The notes under the pieces: model-generated | Seen by the model: the letters and a program-made list of their open reading frames with translations, nothing else | Databases searched by the model: none | Told to the model about the DNA's origin: nothing | Origin: Ailanthus altissimus | Lineage: Eukaryota; Streptophyta; Magnoliopsida; Sapindales; Simaroubaceae | DNA length: 64,000 nt | NCBI GenBank assembly: GCA_946807835.1 | Contig: OX327694.1 | Location: forward strand, 7,576,001 to 7,640,000 | Reading direction: 5' to 3' | Position numbers and translations under genes: made by a program | Shown here: in pieces, positions 12,616-27,600 of the stretch | Numbering within the stretch: position 1 is the stretch's first letter | Layout of the letters: each line of letters begins with the position of its first letter

Positions 12616-15600
12616 ATGGAGGAAGCTCTGCTGGTAAGCGGAGAAACGAGTGACAATAACAGAAGACGAAGAGATGCTTCTGCTTTGTTCCGTCATCGCT
12701 CCGATGCGATCACACGTGGCTCTCCTTATCAGAAGGCCGCCGCTCTCGTCGATCTGGTCACTCTTCTTTTCTCCCTCACTTTCATATTATAATCACCATT
12801 AATCTCAGCTTTCTTTGCCATATAATTTAGTTGCTTGTTTCTGATTGGTTAAAATTGCGAAATCTACAGGCGGAAGATGGAATTGGACTACCTGAGCAAA
12901 TTCTTGATCAGTCAAGCTTTGAGAGCTCTGCCAAATACTACTTCACGTTCATTAAGTTTGATTTTATTTGGTCTCTCAATTATTTCGCTTTGATAGTCTT
13001 GAATTTCTTGGAGGTTAGTTTTGTTCTTTGTGCACTTGTATCAGGCCTAGAGAGGAAAACGGGGAAAGAAACATTAATAAAAAAGAACCTCTAATATTTT
13101 GTCGGGATGTTTTATGATCTTTCACTTTGTTAATTCGCTGCAGAAACCTTTGTGGTGCGAAAAGGCTAGAACAAATCCATGCAGTGATAGGGAGTATTAT
13201 TTTCTTGGGCAGTTACCGTACTTAACTGGTCCAGAGTCTTTTGTTTATGAGGTAAGACTAAAGATATTAATATTCTTGAAATATTTTAGTGTTATATTTT
13301 CTTCGAATGATTTTTGTGACTAATGACCTGATAAATAAGAAGGAACAAGTATATACATGAGACAGTGGAGGAAGCAACAGTGAGGGCAAGATGTGGATGG
13401 ATCATGGGAGATGTTTTCGTCACGTACTATAGTGACCTAATACACTACTAAGAATTACTTGATTCAAGTATAATACATGAAAAAGAAAAAATAACTGAAA
13501 GACCAAAAACTGAAATGGGTAGAAACCTGGCTAGCCTAGATGTTATAGAGGATGTTAATCAGTCTGGATTAAGGCTGAGTTGAGTTGAAATATAGTTCAT
13601 TTTTTTTCCTATTAGACAACATTTAGATTTAGTTCACTGTATAATGCACAAATGCTGAAACTCTCAATAAGGTAAATGTTTGTACCTATCCAACATACTG
13701 CATAAATACTGAAACTTTCATTAAGTAAGGTAATGTTAGTTTCTATCCAATATATATACAAGTATAGGTTAAGAAATTTCTGATTCATTTGTGCACTTCC
13801 ACACATAATAACAATTGGATCTTGTTTTCACTATTCTTAGCATGTATTTTTTTTTTATTTTCAGAAATAAAAGGCAATAACTAAAAGAAATTCAATACCT
13901 GTTAAGATTATTGAACAATGAATCTGTTGCTATGTTGATCAAAGTAGAACTAACAAGTGTAATTTGATACGTTCACTGGGAGGTGGACACTGTTTACCAG
14001 TTAGGGGTTACTCTCAGTCACCATGATTAGTTGTTAAACTTCTTGTGTCTTGGGGGTGTGACCTTTAGTCGTCAGTTCTGAAGATATCAGATTTACCTAC
14101 TTAATTTTCAAGTTTGACTTTTTTCTTATGCCGCATAAAATTTTATTTTTCTATATGCCCTTTTTGTGGATATGCTGGAAATTTGGTTTTGTGTGACATA
14201 GAACAATGGACTTAACTGAATCCGGAGTGGCATTACTGAGTACCTGTGATAATAGGTGGCCTTTATGGAGACTTTGATGTTTGCAAGTTGCATGAGTTTC
14301 TTCCTTCTATGCAGGGCATAACTCTAATGTTACTCATGATACATACCTTCTTTCCGGTTTCATATGAAGGGTCGCGTATATACTGGAGAAGTCCTATTAA
14401 TCAGTTGAAGGTACAGCACCACCGTCTTTCTCTTTTCCAACTCATTACCTGGTTTTCTGATTTCTGTGATTTGATTGACAAATCTGATGTGTATGGAAAT
14501 AAACCTTGTAAGTTAAAACAAAAAGTTAAAAGTTTAAAAGCAAACTGGATTGAAGAACAATTGATTTTAGTTACAGTTAGTGTTCTCTTTGTTTCTTGTT
14601 CCATATGTTGAACTCTGTTACCTCTTTTCATCATGGTAATCAAAATAAAAATATATGATGGACTATGTGCAGAAATTTACTGTTTAAAGGATTGATAGGT
14701 TTTTAAACATTGGAACTTACAGGTAATAATAGGTTCTCTCTTTTGTGCACCTTTTGCTATTACCAAAAGCTACACAATTTATTTTGCTTCTTACTGCTGT
14801 GTAGAGAAAATTTACTGCTTGAAAGATGAACAAGTAGTCAAAAATTTTCTTGGTATTGTTCAAGTGTCATTGTCTTCTATTTGTTGTTGTCACATTGTAA
14901 ACAAAGAGCTCTACAAGTAGCTGATTATTGCAGATGGAGTCCACTGCCATAAAACAGTGCTCCTTGTGAAATGATTTTTTAAAAGATCACTTATGTTGCT
15001 ACGTAGAGGATGATTCTGAAGACCTATTGGAATCATCAACAGCTATAACATTGTATATTGTATCATATTGCCTCTATATTTTCATGTATCTCTCTTTTGT
15101 CTTTCTTAAAAAAGTGTTCTTTTAAAGTTTTGTATCAATTAACTGTTTTCGTAAATGAATCAGAATGGCTTTATTCATGGGTTTGTTCCTTTGAAATCAT
15201 GCTGTTACTATCTCATTTTTCTTCTTGATAATGGACCACTTATTTCTTATTTGGCCATTTTCAGTTTCTCCTTCAGTGCTAAAAGTATCTTTGTCTAGTC
15301 TTTGGAATGACATGCTTTCTTCTCCTCCTTTTCTTGTTCCTTATGCAGTTTAATGATATAGATTTCTTCTGGTTGAATTTTTCCAGGTCATTTGCCTATT
15401 AATTTTGGTTGCTGATTGTCTGGTTTATGCTCTCTACTTGTCTCCAGTGGCTTTTGACTTTCTACCTCTCAGGATTGCACCTTATATCAGAGTTGTCTTT
15501 TTCATCTTAAACATTAGGTATGTGATAAACCTACATACTTTCCTCATTGAAGATGAGTTAATGTATACATGTGTGTCCATCTGTGCATGCATTCACGTGT

Positions 15601-18600
15601 CTCTGTGTTTAAATGTATGGGTTATATCCTTCATCTTATTATAGTAAGCCCTGAGTTTATAGATCATTTTGATTTGGAATCATGTCATCTGTATAGAACT
15701 TATGTTAATACTTTTTGTTGTGAACTTCCATCCCGAGATTGTGCTTTTGCAGTGAAATAATTTCAGGTTATTTTTATTTATATTTTTTCTCATTTTGCTT
15801 TGACTCCAGGGAATTACGAGATAGCCTCTTTGTTCTGGCTGGAATGGTTGGCACATACTTGAATGTCTTGGTTTGTTCATCATCTTAACATTGTACTTCA
15901 GTCTTTTGGTTATGCACTTATATGTATTGATCTGTCACTATTTTTAGTATTGAGATTATGGGATAAAATACTACATTTGTCCCTTTAAATGATGATTATA
16001 ATTACATATTGCCTAATTTTTTCTTGTCATAGTCTCTCACTTTCACCAACTGCAGGCACTGTGGCTTTTGTTTCTTCTGTTTGCCAGTTGGTTAGCCTAT
16101 GTTATGTTTGAAGACACACAAGAGGGTAAAATGGTATTTACTTCATATGGTGCCACATTGTATCAGATGTTTGTTTTATTCACCACTTCCAACAACCCAG
16201 ATGTTTGGATACCTGCATACAAGTAAGTAGGACTTTGAAAAGTATAGTTTTATATCAGTGTTGAAATTTATTTTTCCTGTTGCTAATCGAGCAGTGTCTT
16301 TATATAGAGTTTTCTGAATCTCTGCTGCATGCACCTGAAGCTCTTGATTTGCCCCTTTCTGTACACATGCATACATACAGACAATAGATATGAGGTTTTT
16401 CACAATGCATTATTGCCTTTTTTTTTTTCTCCAAAAACTATGACATAACTAAGTGTTGTTTTCCTGCATAAAAAAATAGTGTGTTTGTTTATTTGAAATT
16501 TTTGGTGTTCGAGTAAATTAGAAATGTCAGGCATTTTATGGTGGGTTGCATCTTATTGTAAAAGTTAGAAGTCTTTCAGATATAATCTTAAGACTAAATT
16601 TCCTGGGAATATAAACCTATCCTTACTGTTCTGAAAAATAACAAACTAAGATTATTAATTGGTGTATCAACTGAATAGATGAAAATCCTTGTCTAGATGT
16701 AGTAATTGTTGTGTTGGGGAATAATGCAACCATTTGATTTTGAAAGATAAATAGTGGAAAATGTTTATAAACATTTTATTTTTTCGTAGAAAACAAAATT
16801 GATGTACGATTAATGAAGATTGGATATGCTAATCACGATTTGCTAATTTCACCTATTAAATGCTAATCATGATTCGCTGATATAAATGTTGTCGGATAAG
16901 TTATTGGATAAGGAGATTCAGGTGTAGTTATTTGAGAGAGCTGGATGTACGAGGAGCCAGACTGACGCAGGTCAAGCGTTGATGGGCTCACGATTTCGTT
17001 CGTGAAGAAGTATTTGTGTTGATATCGTTCAACAAGATGACAGTTGAGATTGGCTAGGCACTAACTCAAAATAAAGATTCTGCAAACACTCTGTGTTTAT
17101 TCTGAATTTTGAAAACAATGACTTCTTAATATCCTCAACCCCATAGTTTATATAGAGACCATTTGGGGATCAAGTTACAAAATACAAAGATTACTAGAAT
17201 TTTCTACAACAAAGAAAATTCAAAATAATACAACAACTAAGTCTAAAAGTGTTGCTAGAAATTGAATTCTAAATTGGCTACTAGAATCAAAGTCTTATGG
17301 CTGCTGGAATCAAAGTCTTAAAATGCAACTAGAACTAAAGTCTAAAATTACTGTTAAAATTATGGTTCAAATTACTGCTCATTTTACGACTGGTATTTAA
17401 GTCTTTAAATACAGCTGGAAGAAGATTCTAGTAATCCCCAGAATTGAGTTGTTGTCTTCTTCTGTTCTTAGGCTTCTCATCACATGGGCTGATGCTGGTG
17501 ATTTGGGCAGCTCTTAACTTCTTGTAACAATGCTAGGGCCTAATTGTGATGTTTCCAATCACTGCTATATCACATTGCATTGGTCCAATCGTGACGTCCC
17601 TCGTCACAGACTGAATTTGGTACCATGAGCTAAAAGACATCCTCAAGGGTCTTGAGTTTTCTAGACTATTATAGTAATAATGTAGCGCACTCTGTTATTG
17701 GCCACAAGGTGCTCCATAGTAAGGTAGATTCAAGCTGAAACAAGATCCAGTTGGCTTCCACCTAATTCTAGGAGATTTCTAGGTGCATCTTATGTATTGT
17801 AGATAGGATTAGATAGCTCCTATAAAATAGGAAAGTAATTAGTTCCATTGCTTATTTTACTGCTCTTATAAACTATAAATAGAATCCATGTAAAACGTAT
17901 TCTTTTTCATGAAATGAGAAGTATCCAGAGAATTATTCTCACTACTATCTGCGTTTATAGTAGGTCTACGGGAGAAGGATGCTTCTGGTTGTATCTCTTA
18001 AGATAGACGAGGGAAATGAAGGAAACAAGTCAAGATAAGCTACATATCACAAATCACTTAGAAAAGAACCTTTTGGGAACCCTTTTGGTTTCGGAGACAG
18101 AATGGGTTCTGTTAAATGAGTTGTACTTAATGTCTGATGTCTGTGCATAAAAGATTCTAGAGTAGTGATTTGTATTTCAATGATGTGATATTTGTGTAAG
18201 TTGAACTTTTCATACTTAAGAGTCCTACTCCTAGCAACTATAAAGACAATTATGTACTGGATTAAATTAAGAGATATGATGCCTCTTCAGTCCACACCTG
18301 AGGTTGTTTGTCACATTGTCATATATGCTTTGCTACATTAGGCTCTGCATGTAAAACTTGTCATATACTCACCAGTTCTTTCAGAACATTTTGTTTTTTC
18401 ATGTATTTATTTCTAAAAAGACAACTGGAGAACTCAAATCTTTTGATAAGGGTAATCTCCTTTGAGGTTTTGTGCCATCGAGTATCAACTTTGATATTTC
18501 ATGTCTTAAAAGGGCATCATTTAATGTTTTCCTCCATTATCACATACCTTGGCCACTATGGCCATCAGTAGCACTCTCTCCATAATATATATGATGAGCC

Positions 18601-21600
18601 ATACACGCTGGAGGGGGATTTGTAAGTATACTACAAAGTAACAAAAAGAGAGACAGCATTAGTTTGAAAAATTAAGGTGGAATCCTCTGCCATTTCAGAA
18701 ACCACAATGATGATTTATAATTTTTTTCTGTTTTCAAAAATCTTTTTGTAATTTGTTCTTCTTCATGACTATATGAGTTTCATTAATGCATTACCATTCT
18801 GTTTTAGCATGTCTTAAATTTGTACTTAAAACATTTTAGTGTCCTGTCTCCACACTTCTGTTAAGAGAAGATCATTTATGGCTGCTGTTGTCCTATGTTG
18901 GAATCTTAAAATTTCATCAACAGCTACGGAATTTCATCTAACTAACTGCTGACCGTGTTTTCTTTTTAAGGGCTTCACGCTGGTATTGCTTGTTTTTCGT
19001 TCTCTATGTCCTACTGGGTGTTTACTTCGTCACCAACTTGATTCTTGCTGTGGTATATGATAGCTTTAAAAGTCAGGTATAGGTTTTTTGATTTTAATAT
19101 ACCTCTTTGCACTGAAGAATCTAACGGTGAACAGTAGCACTGGGGCTACAGTTATAAATGTTCTAATCTTTGTTTTCATTCCTGTTATGAATTGTTTATT
19201 TCTGTCTTGTCCCCATTTTGTAATTTTTCTACTGAGTTTTTTTGAGATAGATTTTCAATTCCTAATTTTTGTGATAAGGAAAGTACAGGAAAGAAAGGGC
19301 AGGTAGGGGATAAAAATCTACCCTCTAATCTATGTACATGACTTGGAGAAAAATCAAACTCTAGCAATATCTGTTTCTTACAAAAAAATGAATTGCTTAT
19401 ATCTTTTTCTCTCCATCCTGAATTATTTGTTTTAACTTTTCATTTTATTATGCCCCAAAATGATACACTACCATGAAATATGAACCTACATTTCCTGTTA
19501 GTGACTGCATTTTCATTAATGAGGTTCTCTAAATTGTTGGAAACCTAGAATGGACAACTTGTTTACAAAATAGGGAGTATTTTGAAAGAAGGTTTTTAAT
19601 AATTTCTTGCATTCTATGGAACTGCATGACTGCATATGCTTATACATCTTTCTCTTTTATTGATATTATTGTTATGAATTTTCAGCTTGCAAAACAAGTT
19701 TCTGAGATGGACCGCATGAGGAAAAGAACATTGGGAAAAGCCTTTAATCTCATTGATAAATATGTAAGTATTAGTGATCTAATATCCTAGATCTTTTAGC
19801 ATCTTTGTAACAAACTTACGGAGTGTACCTATATGTTCTAAAAAAAGCCATGCAAATTTTCACACTCAGTTGTTAAAATCTTCTTAAATATCTGAAATGA
19901 ATATTTTCCATCCTCTACAACCACGAGAATGGAAGAGAATGTCAGATCTATGTTAAGAAGGTGGATAAGGAAACAAACTTTTTGCTCATTGTTAAGTTCT
20001 TTTCTAAGCTCCAGTGGCTTCTTGGTCCAGTGGCCACTCAGGTGATTAATTATACTACCTCAGCACTTGAAGTTGGGAATTGAAACCATTTTTAGTATCT
20101 TCAGGTAAACAGTTGGACTGGAGAATATATGTAAGAGCCATTTCAAAGGATTTGGCATGTGTAAATGAAGACTTGTGTTTCTCTGTTGTGGACGAGTGAT
20201 TTATTACAATAAAACATAGCAAAGAATTAGAGGAAAGCCTGTGAGGATGTTGATTGAGGTGGTGAGAAAACTTCACTACTAAATATTTAAGAAAGAGCAT
20301 GTTTCTATAGAGAGAAATAATGAAATATAACAAAGGGCTTATCTTTTATTTATTTAGCAAGCTAAATTATTGTTCACTCTGTTCCGCTCTACAAAGTTGG
20401 GTACTGGTGATAGATTAGTAGATTTTGGTTTGGAAAAGCCGAGAGCTGAAATATTAAAAAGTTACTTTCCATGTTTGAATTTTGACAATGAAGCTGCTTT
20501 TTTTTTTTGTGTGCGTGTGTGTGATCGATTTAATGGTCTAGATTGAAGAAAGAAAACACTGGATGTTCTTGGTTGACTTGAAATAATGCTACAATAGATT
20601 TGAGGGTTGGATGAGGTAAATGGATACATTTATGTGATCACAAGAATGTGTAAGGAAGCTATGACTATGCAATACATGGTGCAATTTGAATTTTGGAGTG
20701 TCTATGTATCAATGCATACAGAGGCTGAATGGTTTTGCCCTGTATTGCAGGCTTTGTGCTCTCTCTGTTTCCCCAGTGTATGCATCTTTTTTCATTGAAT
20801 AAAATTGCTAAACTATAAACCTGGCTTAGTCATTTTCAGTTTTGTGAATATGTCTTCCGCCATAACTACTAATACATGTGGTGATACAGTTAATTTTTCT
20901 TTTGCGTATAATTGTTGAAATGTTTTTTTTATTTTTTTTTATTTTTATGCGCATCCATTTCCTATTCTATTTACATGTTTTCTAAGGTCTCTTTTCTGTG
21001 GTGAACAGAATGTTGGATACCTCAATAAGGAACAATGTATTCAACTCTTTGAAGAACTTAATAAATACAGGTATCACTTGTATCAGTTTTTTCAATATGC
21101 TTCAGTCTATCTTGATTTCTTCTATGTATATTACACATTTTTTCTTCTCAAAAAGAATCCTACATGTTTCCTGTTGTTCTAATTTCTGTGGATAGTTGCT
21201 ATTTTTGTTGATTAGTGGAGGTAAGATAATGAAATCTTTCCTACAAATGCCAAGGAGGGCTGATGTGAGTAGGGGTGGGCAACTTTGGGTTTGGGAATTC
21301 CTGACCCTACTTGAGTCCTAATTGGGACGTAGAAAGTTCTCGATTGGGACAACCTTCGGGTCGGGATGGGTTGGGTTGGGAATTCCCAAAATTTTATTTT
21401 ATTTTTTTAGTATCAAAAAATTCAATTTCAATTACTTTAAATGTTATAATTCTAAATCCAATTTCAATTTCAATTACGTAAAATATTATAATTTCAATTT
21501 CAGTTACGTAAAATATTATAATTTCAATTTCAATTTCAGTTACGTTAAATGTTATAATTCCAAATTCAATTTCGATTTTAAATACGTTAAATCTTATAAT

Positions 21601-24600
21601 TTCAAATCCAATTTTGATTTCAATTACGTTAAATCTTATAATTTCAAATCCAATTTTGATTTCAATTACGTTAAATCTTATAATTTCAAATCTAATTTCG
21701 ATCAATTATGTTAAATGTTATAATTCCAATTCCAGTTTCGAAATTGGAATTGGAATTATAATAGTTAATATAATTGAAATCGAAATTAGATTTGGGAATT
21801 ATAATATTTGATGTAACTGAAATTGGATTTAGGAATTATAACATTTAATGTAATTGAAATTGAAATTAGATTTAGAATTAGAATATTTATCGTAATTTAT
21901 ATTTAAATTGGATTTAGGAATTATAACATTTAATGTAATTGAAATTGCAATTAGATTTAGAATTAGAATATTTATCGTAATTTAAATTAAAATTGAATTT
22001 GGAATTATAACATTTAGCGTAATAAAAATTGAAATTTGATTTAAAATTGAAATTGGATTTGGAATTATAACATTTAATATAATTGAAATTGAAATTTGAT
22101 TGAAAATTGAAATTATAATGTTATAGCATTATAACTTTCAACGTAATTAAAATTAAAATTTGAATTATAATATTTTACGTAATTGAAATTGAAATTGGAT
22201 TTTGAATTATAACATTTAATGTAATTGAAATTGAAATTGGACTTGAAATTATAATATTTAACGTAATTGAAATTGAAATCAGGTTTGAAATTATAACATT
22301 TAACGTAATTGAAATCAAAATTGGATTTGTGAATTATAACATTTAACATAATTGAAATTGAAATTGGATTTATAAATTATAACATTTAACATAATTGAAA
22401 TTGAAATTATAACATTTAACGTAATTGAAATTGGATTTAAGTTTTTTTATTTTAAAAATATATATATTCGGGAATTTCTGACCCGAAACGACGTTGTTTT
22501 GACACTTTGGTTTTTAAAAATATTTAATGGTTTGAGAAATTCCCTATTATTTAGGAATTTCCCAAACCTGAACCCGACCCGATTGGGACAGAGAAATCTG
22601 TCCCGATCAGACCCGAACGCACGTCCCATTCCCGGACTGAGCTGAAAAGTTCAGGATGGGTCGGGTTGGGTCAGTCGGGAATGGAAAATCTGCCTACCCC
22701 TAGATGTGAGTATTGACAGGCCCAAAAACAATGAAGTTGTTATATAAGGTTGTTATTTTGTCGAGCTTATGCAGCCATTTAGTTTTAGAATTTTGTGAAC
22801 AGCTTTATTTTTCAATAAAAAGAGATTTTTTTTTTGAACTTTCCTAATACAATTTCCAACTTTCCTTTTTTCTTTTTTTTTTTTAGTCACAAAAAGGAAA
22901 TAAAAATTGAACTTGCAAAATGTCTCTTATGATATCATCTGCTTTGCTTGTTTTTTTGATTAGATGGTTATATGTGTAGTGCATGTTAATTAAAAGTGCA
23001 CCTGCTTCCCATTCTTGTTTTGAAATTCATTAACAAATTTTGTCTTTGTTTTCTATCAAAAGGGAAAAAGAAAATTAAGTATTAAGGTAAGAAAGTATAA
23101 ATGTAAGCTGAAATTATGCAGCATGACAATTCTAAATTGTCTGTATTTCCTTATCCCAAAATGCAAGTGAGTTGAAAGGGGTTGGTCATCTTGAGAAGAA
23201 CATACAGCCTTCTCTATATCATTAATTTCTATTCTCAATTCTTCTATTTAGGAAGTACAATTACTTTTATTATTTGTCTTCAACATTTTGATCTTCTTTT
23301 CTCTTGATTAATTGATTGTTTTTAACAGAATTTAACTTCATTTACGCAATCAAAGCTATTGTAGTCAAATGTCAATGATTGTGCCATTAACTTATGATAT
23401 AGGAATTATCAATGTTAAAGTATGCATTTATTTATATTTTCTTTAGGACTTTGCCAAAAATATCAAGAGAAGATTTTGAGTTGATATTTGATGAGCTGGA
23501 TGACAGCCGTGATTTCAAGGTACACCATCTCCAAACTTTGACTAAGTTTTGGCAATTCATTTTTTTCTTTTCCATCTGACTTTCATATATGTTACAATTT
23601 TGGTCTCTCACATTAGTCGCTGAAAACCATGTTAGGACAGTTGCCTATTCCCTTCACTCTAATCTTCGATGATTTATGAAGGACCGTCTCTTTCGGAGTT
23701 CATAGGCAAATACATTAATGAAACAACATGCAATTGATACATGCAAATCTGATTTTTTTTTTTAAAAGTTGGTGTTGTATATTCTACAAAGAAGCAGACC
23801 AGAAATTGTTGAGTGTTTATATATGCCATTTACAGTAGACAAATATACTTGGCTGGCAATCTTTGCGTACTGATTAAACTTTAAATCCAAACAACGAAAT
23901 GAAACATAAATAATAAAAACATGAAACTGTTGCAGAAATCCTTCGAGAACCTACTCTACAGACCTAGAATTTTATTGTTCTTGATCGTTGCTTACCACAT
24001 TAAGTCTCCTAATAGCTGCAGACTTTTCGAGAAAGAATGGAAAATATTATCTGGAGACATATTCGGGCCTTCTGAGAAAAGCTCATCTAAAGACAGTATC
24101 AGGAATATTGCACATAACAAAATACAGCATTCTTGATAGGCACATTAGATGAGTCTTCCTCAAAGAAAATTGAACTTGCATAATATCTCTTACGATATCA
24201 TCTAGCTCGCCTTGTTTCTATATTTCATTTTTGTTTGCTCCTGGCTATGGAAGTTGAAATAGCAAGGTTCCTTCACTTGTCAAATTTGCTTCTACAAATG
24301 ATATATGGGCATTGCAGGCTGAAGTTTCTGCTCACTTCTCTGTTAATGGTTTTCTGTTCTTTTCTTTTTCTTTTTCTTTTTATATTTACCTCTCTTTGAC
24401 ACCAAAAAATAAATTTTATTAAAGTTAAGAAAATTACAAAACAAGGTGGATAAGCAATCCAAATATTGTATTTATCCTTTTGTTCTTATATCTTCTTGTC
24501 TCATATTTTCTAGTTGTGAATACACTTAGCCATATGGAAAGATTATTTTGTTAGTATTGTTTACTTATCATGAATTTATTTGATTTATTAGCTGAACTTG

Positions 24601-27600
24601 ATCATCTTTTATTTTTAGATCAACTTGGATGAATTTGCTGACCTGTGCAATGCCATTGCTCTAAGATTCCAGAAGGAGGAATCTGTAAGTCGAAAGCACA
24701 TCAACTCGGATCCTATTCATTTTGAATGCTAAAGAACCTTTTAGAATCCATCTCTGATACTCTGCATCTGCTTGCAGCCATCTTGTTTTGAAAGATTTCC
24801 ATCTTTCTACCATTCACCTTTATCTGAAAAGTTAAAAGCCTTCGTACGAAGCCCAAAATTTGGATACATCATATCCTTAATTCTCATAGTGAATCTAGTT
24901 GCTGTTATTGTTGAAACAACGGTATGACTTTAATGGTGGAAACATCATGTTCTTTATTCTAGATTGCTTATGTTGCATGTTCAGTTGATGTGGATTTCTG
25001 GTTGCAGCTTGATATAGAGAACAGTTCTGGTCAAAAGGTGTGGCAAGAGGTGGAGTTTGTCTTTGGTAAGTTGATTGCAAAAGCATTAGCTTTCCAGTTC
25101 TATAAAGATGTTTATGGTTAGCATTTAGTGCATGCAATTCTATCATTTATAAGCATCAAGTAGAACATATCATGTAGCTAGAACATAGCCTTTTTCACTA
25201 AAGAATTTTAAATTGCCAAATTTTAGCTGCAAGTGAATGGATAGAGGAGAAAGTAAGTCCCTTGATAACCATGCTTATTCATATTGGTTTCACCAACTCT
25301 TAAGTCCCTTGATAACCATGCTTATTCATATTGGTTTCACCAACTCTTGGTGGAACACTGTTCAACTGATTGTGGAGAAGTTTATTGAACTTCATCGAGA
25401 AGTATGCATGGGAATCTATAATACTACGCAAGCGAGGGTCTTAACTGTGAATGCTAGATTTAAGAAAATTGCATACAGAATCACAGTCAAACAATTATTT
25501 GTTGTACGCATTTTTCTCATCCATCAATGAGGACTGGTAGTCTGCTCTGCTGTTAAAATGCTTTGACATTTGCTCATGGTCTCATGAAGGATAAATATGA
25601 GAACGAGTATTCTTTATGTTGAGATGGTCTGCAAATGCCAATAGTATAACTTCATAATCTGCAAGCAAAATGATGACAAATTTTAACTGCTCATACATTC
25701 TCTACCTTCTTACTCTTTGACCTAATGGAGGCAGATGTTTTACTCCCCCTTATACATGTCAAGGTTCTCCTTTGGCACTGAAGAACTGTTATCCTGGTTT
25801 CACTCAACTTTTTCTAAACCTTCTTGAGTTCTTTTCCCCCCTTATGATACAATTGGAGTATCCATTGCTAGTGATGAGGATTAACACATATTGAGATGCA
25901 CCTTATATTCTATGTTTGTGACTTGAATGCCAAATAATTTGTTGTTTACACTCGCTTTTTTCTTTTTTGATAAATTTACCAGTAGATTGAGTAAACTGAG
26001 AAAATTAGTATATGCAAATCTGATAAGCACCTTGCTACCCTTCCCTTTGGCATTTCCTATAACAAGCATATTAACTTTGTACTTTTGCAGTAAGCTAATT
26101 ACTCCATAGTGTTGTACAATATGTTATCTTATCTTAAGTGTAGTTTGTCAGCGGAGTTCAAGGTTGCTTTCTGTTCAACAGGGTGGATATATGTACTGGA
26201 AATGGCTCTGAAAGTTTATTCATTTGGATTTGTAAATTATTGGAGGGATGGTCAAAATTGCTTTGATTTCCTCATCACATGGATAATAGGTACATTAGAC
26301 GATCATATCCCTACTTCTTGATGTTATATTTATTTTCTCAATTGTGTTACGTAAACCTTGGGAGTATTTCTTTGTTATATTACTCATGAGAATTTAATGA
26401 TGATTGCTTGCATGATTTTAATAATATGATTCTCATTTGTACCCTCATTTGAAATCACTTCACACTGAAACTATAGAAGTTTTTTGTGGCCTCATAATCA
26501 CTTGTTAAGTAATCACTTCAATCAAATAGCAATCTGAATAAAGGTGGAAACCTTTGGCTGATGTTTTTAGAGATATATGGACCCCTTAAAAGTGAGTTTT
26601 TAATGGAGTGCTTACTATCAGCTGCTTCTTGTACATGCTTTCGTAAGTGCTAAGTGAATTAGCACGAATTGGTTTGTTGTTGCTTATGTAATACTAATCA
26701 GGAACTGACCATGGTGTTGTTCATACACTGTTCAAGAGGACATACTACACAAAAATTTGGGAGGAAATGTATTGTAAATGCATTGACCTACTCATAAAAA
26801 AGAGAAAAGTTAGGAATAGACTTGTCGCTTTTTTGGTTCACTCTCCTAGTAACTTCCATATTTGCATTACTGGAACTATTATGTTTCTCATAAAAAAGAG
26901 AAAAGTTAGATTGCATTATATTGCTTTTAACAGATGATTTTTATACATTTGCAGTTATTGGGGAAACCATGACTTTCTTTTCCCCTCATGGACTGAGTTT
27001 TCTTTCAAATGGAGAATGGTAAGAGAAGATCCATTTCTGCATGGCTGGCCCTCATTTTGCTTCTAATAGTTGTTTTTACTAGTAATGGTTCTTCAACTTC
27101 GAAGCCCCTTCTTAGATTCTTTTTGAGGAGGCAGAACAATAAACTTGTTTCAGATTTGAATTGATAGTGAATATAGGGGTGGGCAAACGGGACCGGGTTG
27201 GGTTCAGGATGGGACCCAACCGGTCCCGTGTCCTGTTCAGGACAGATTTCTCTGTCCCGAACGGGACTTTTTTTCGGTTCGGGCCATGTCCCGACCCCGG
27301 GTCAGGTCAGGACACGGGTCCAATTCGGGACATGGCTCTCAACATATGCACTATTAGCATTTGTGTTTACATAATTTGCAACCAAGAATTATAGCAATCC
27401 TAGTAAGCTTACAAAACTCACAACAATGGTTGCTAATTAATCTTAGTGTAGAACAGGCACAAAGAAGCTGAAAAATGTTCTCAAAGAATCAATCAATCAC
27501 AGTCATAGCACACGAACTCCCTCTATTTATATGTAATTTTAAATAAGAAACTGTAACTAACTAATTTACATTTTACACGGCCACCACACGACAGTACAAA

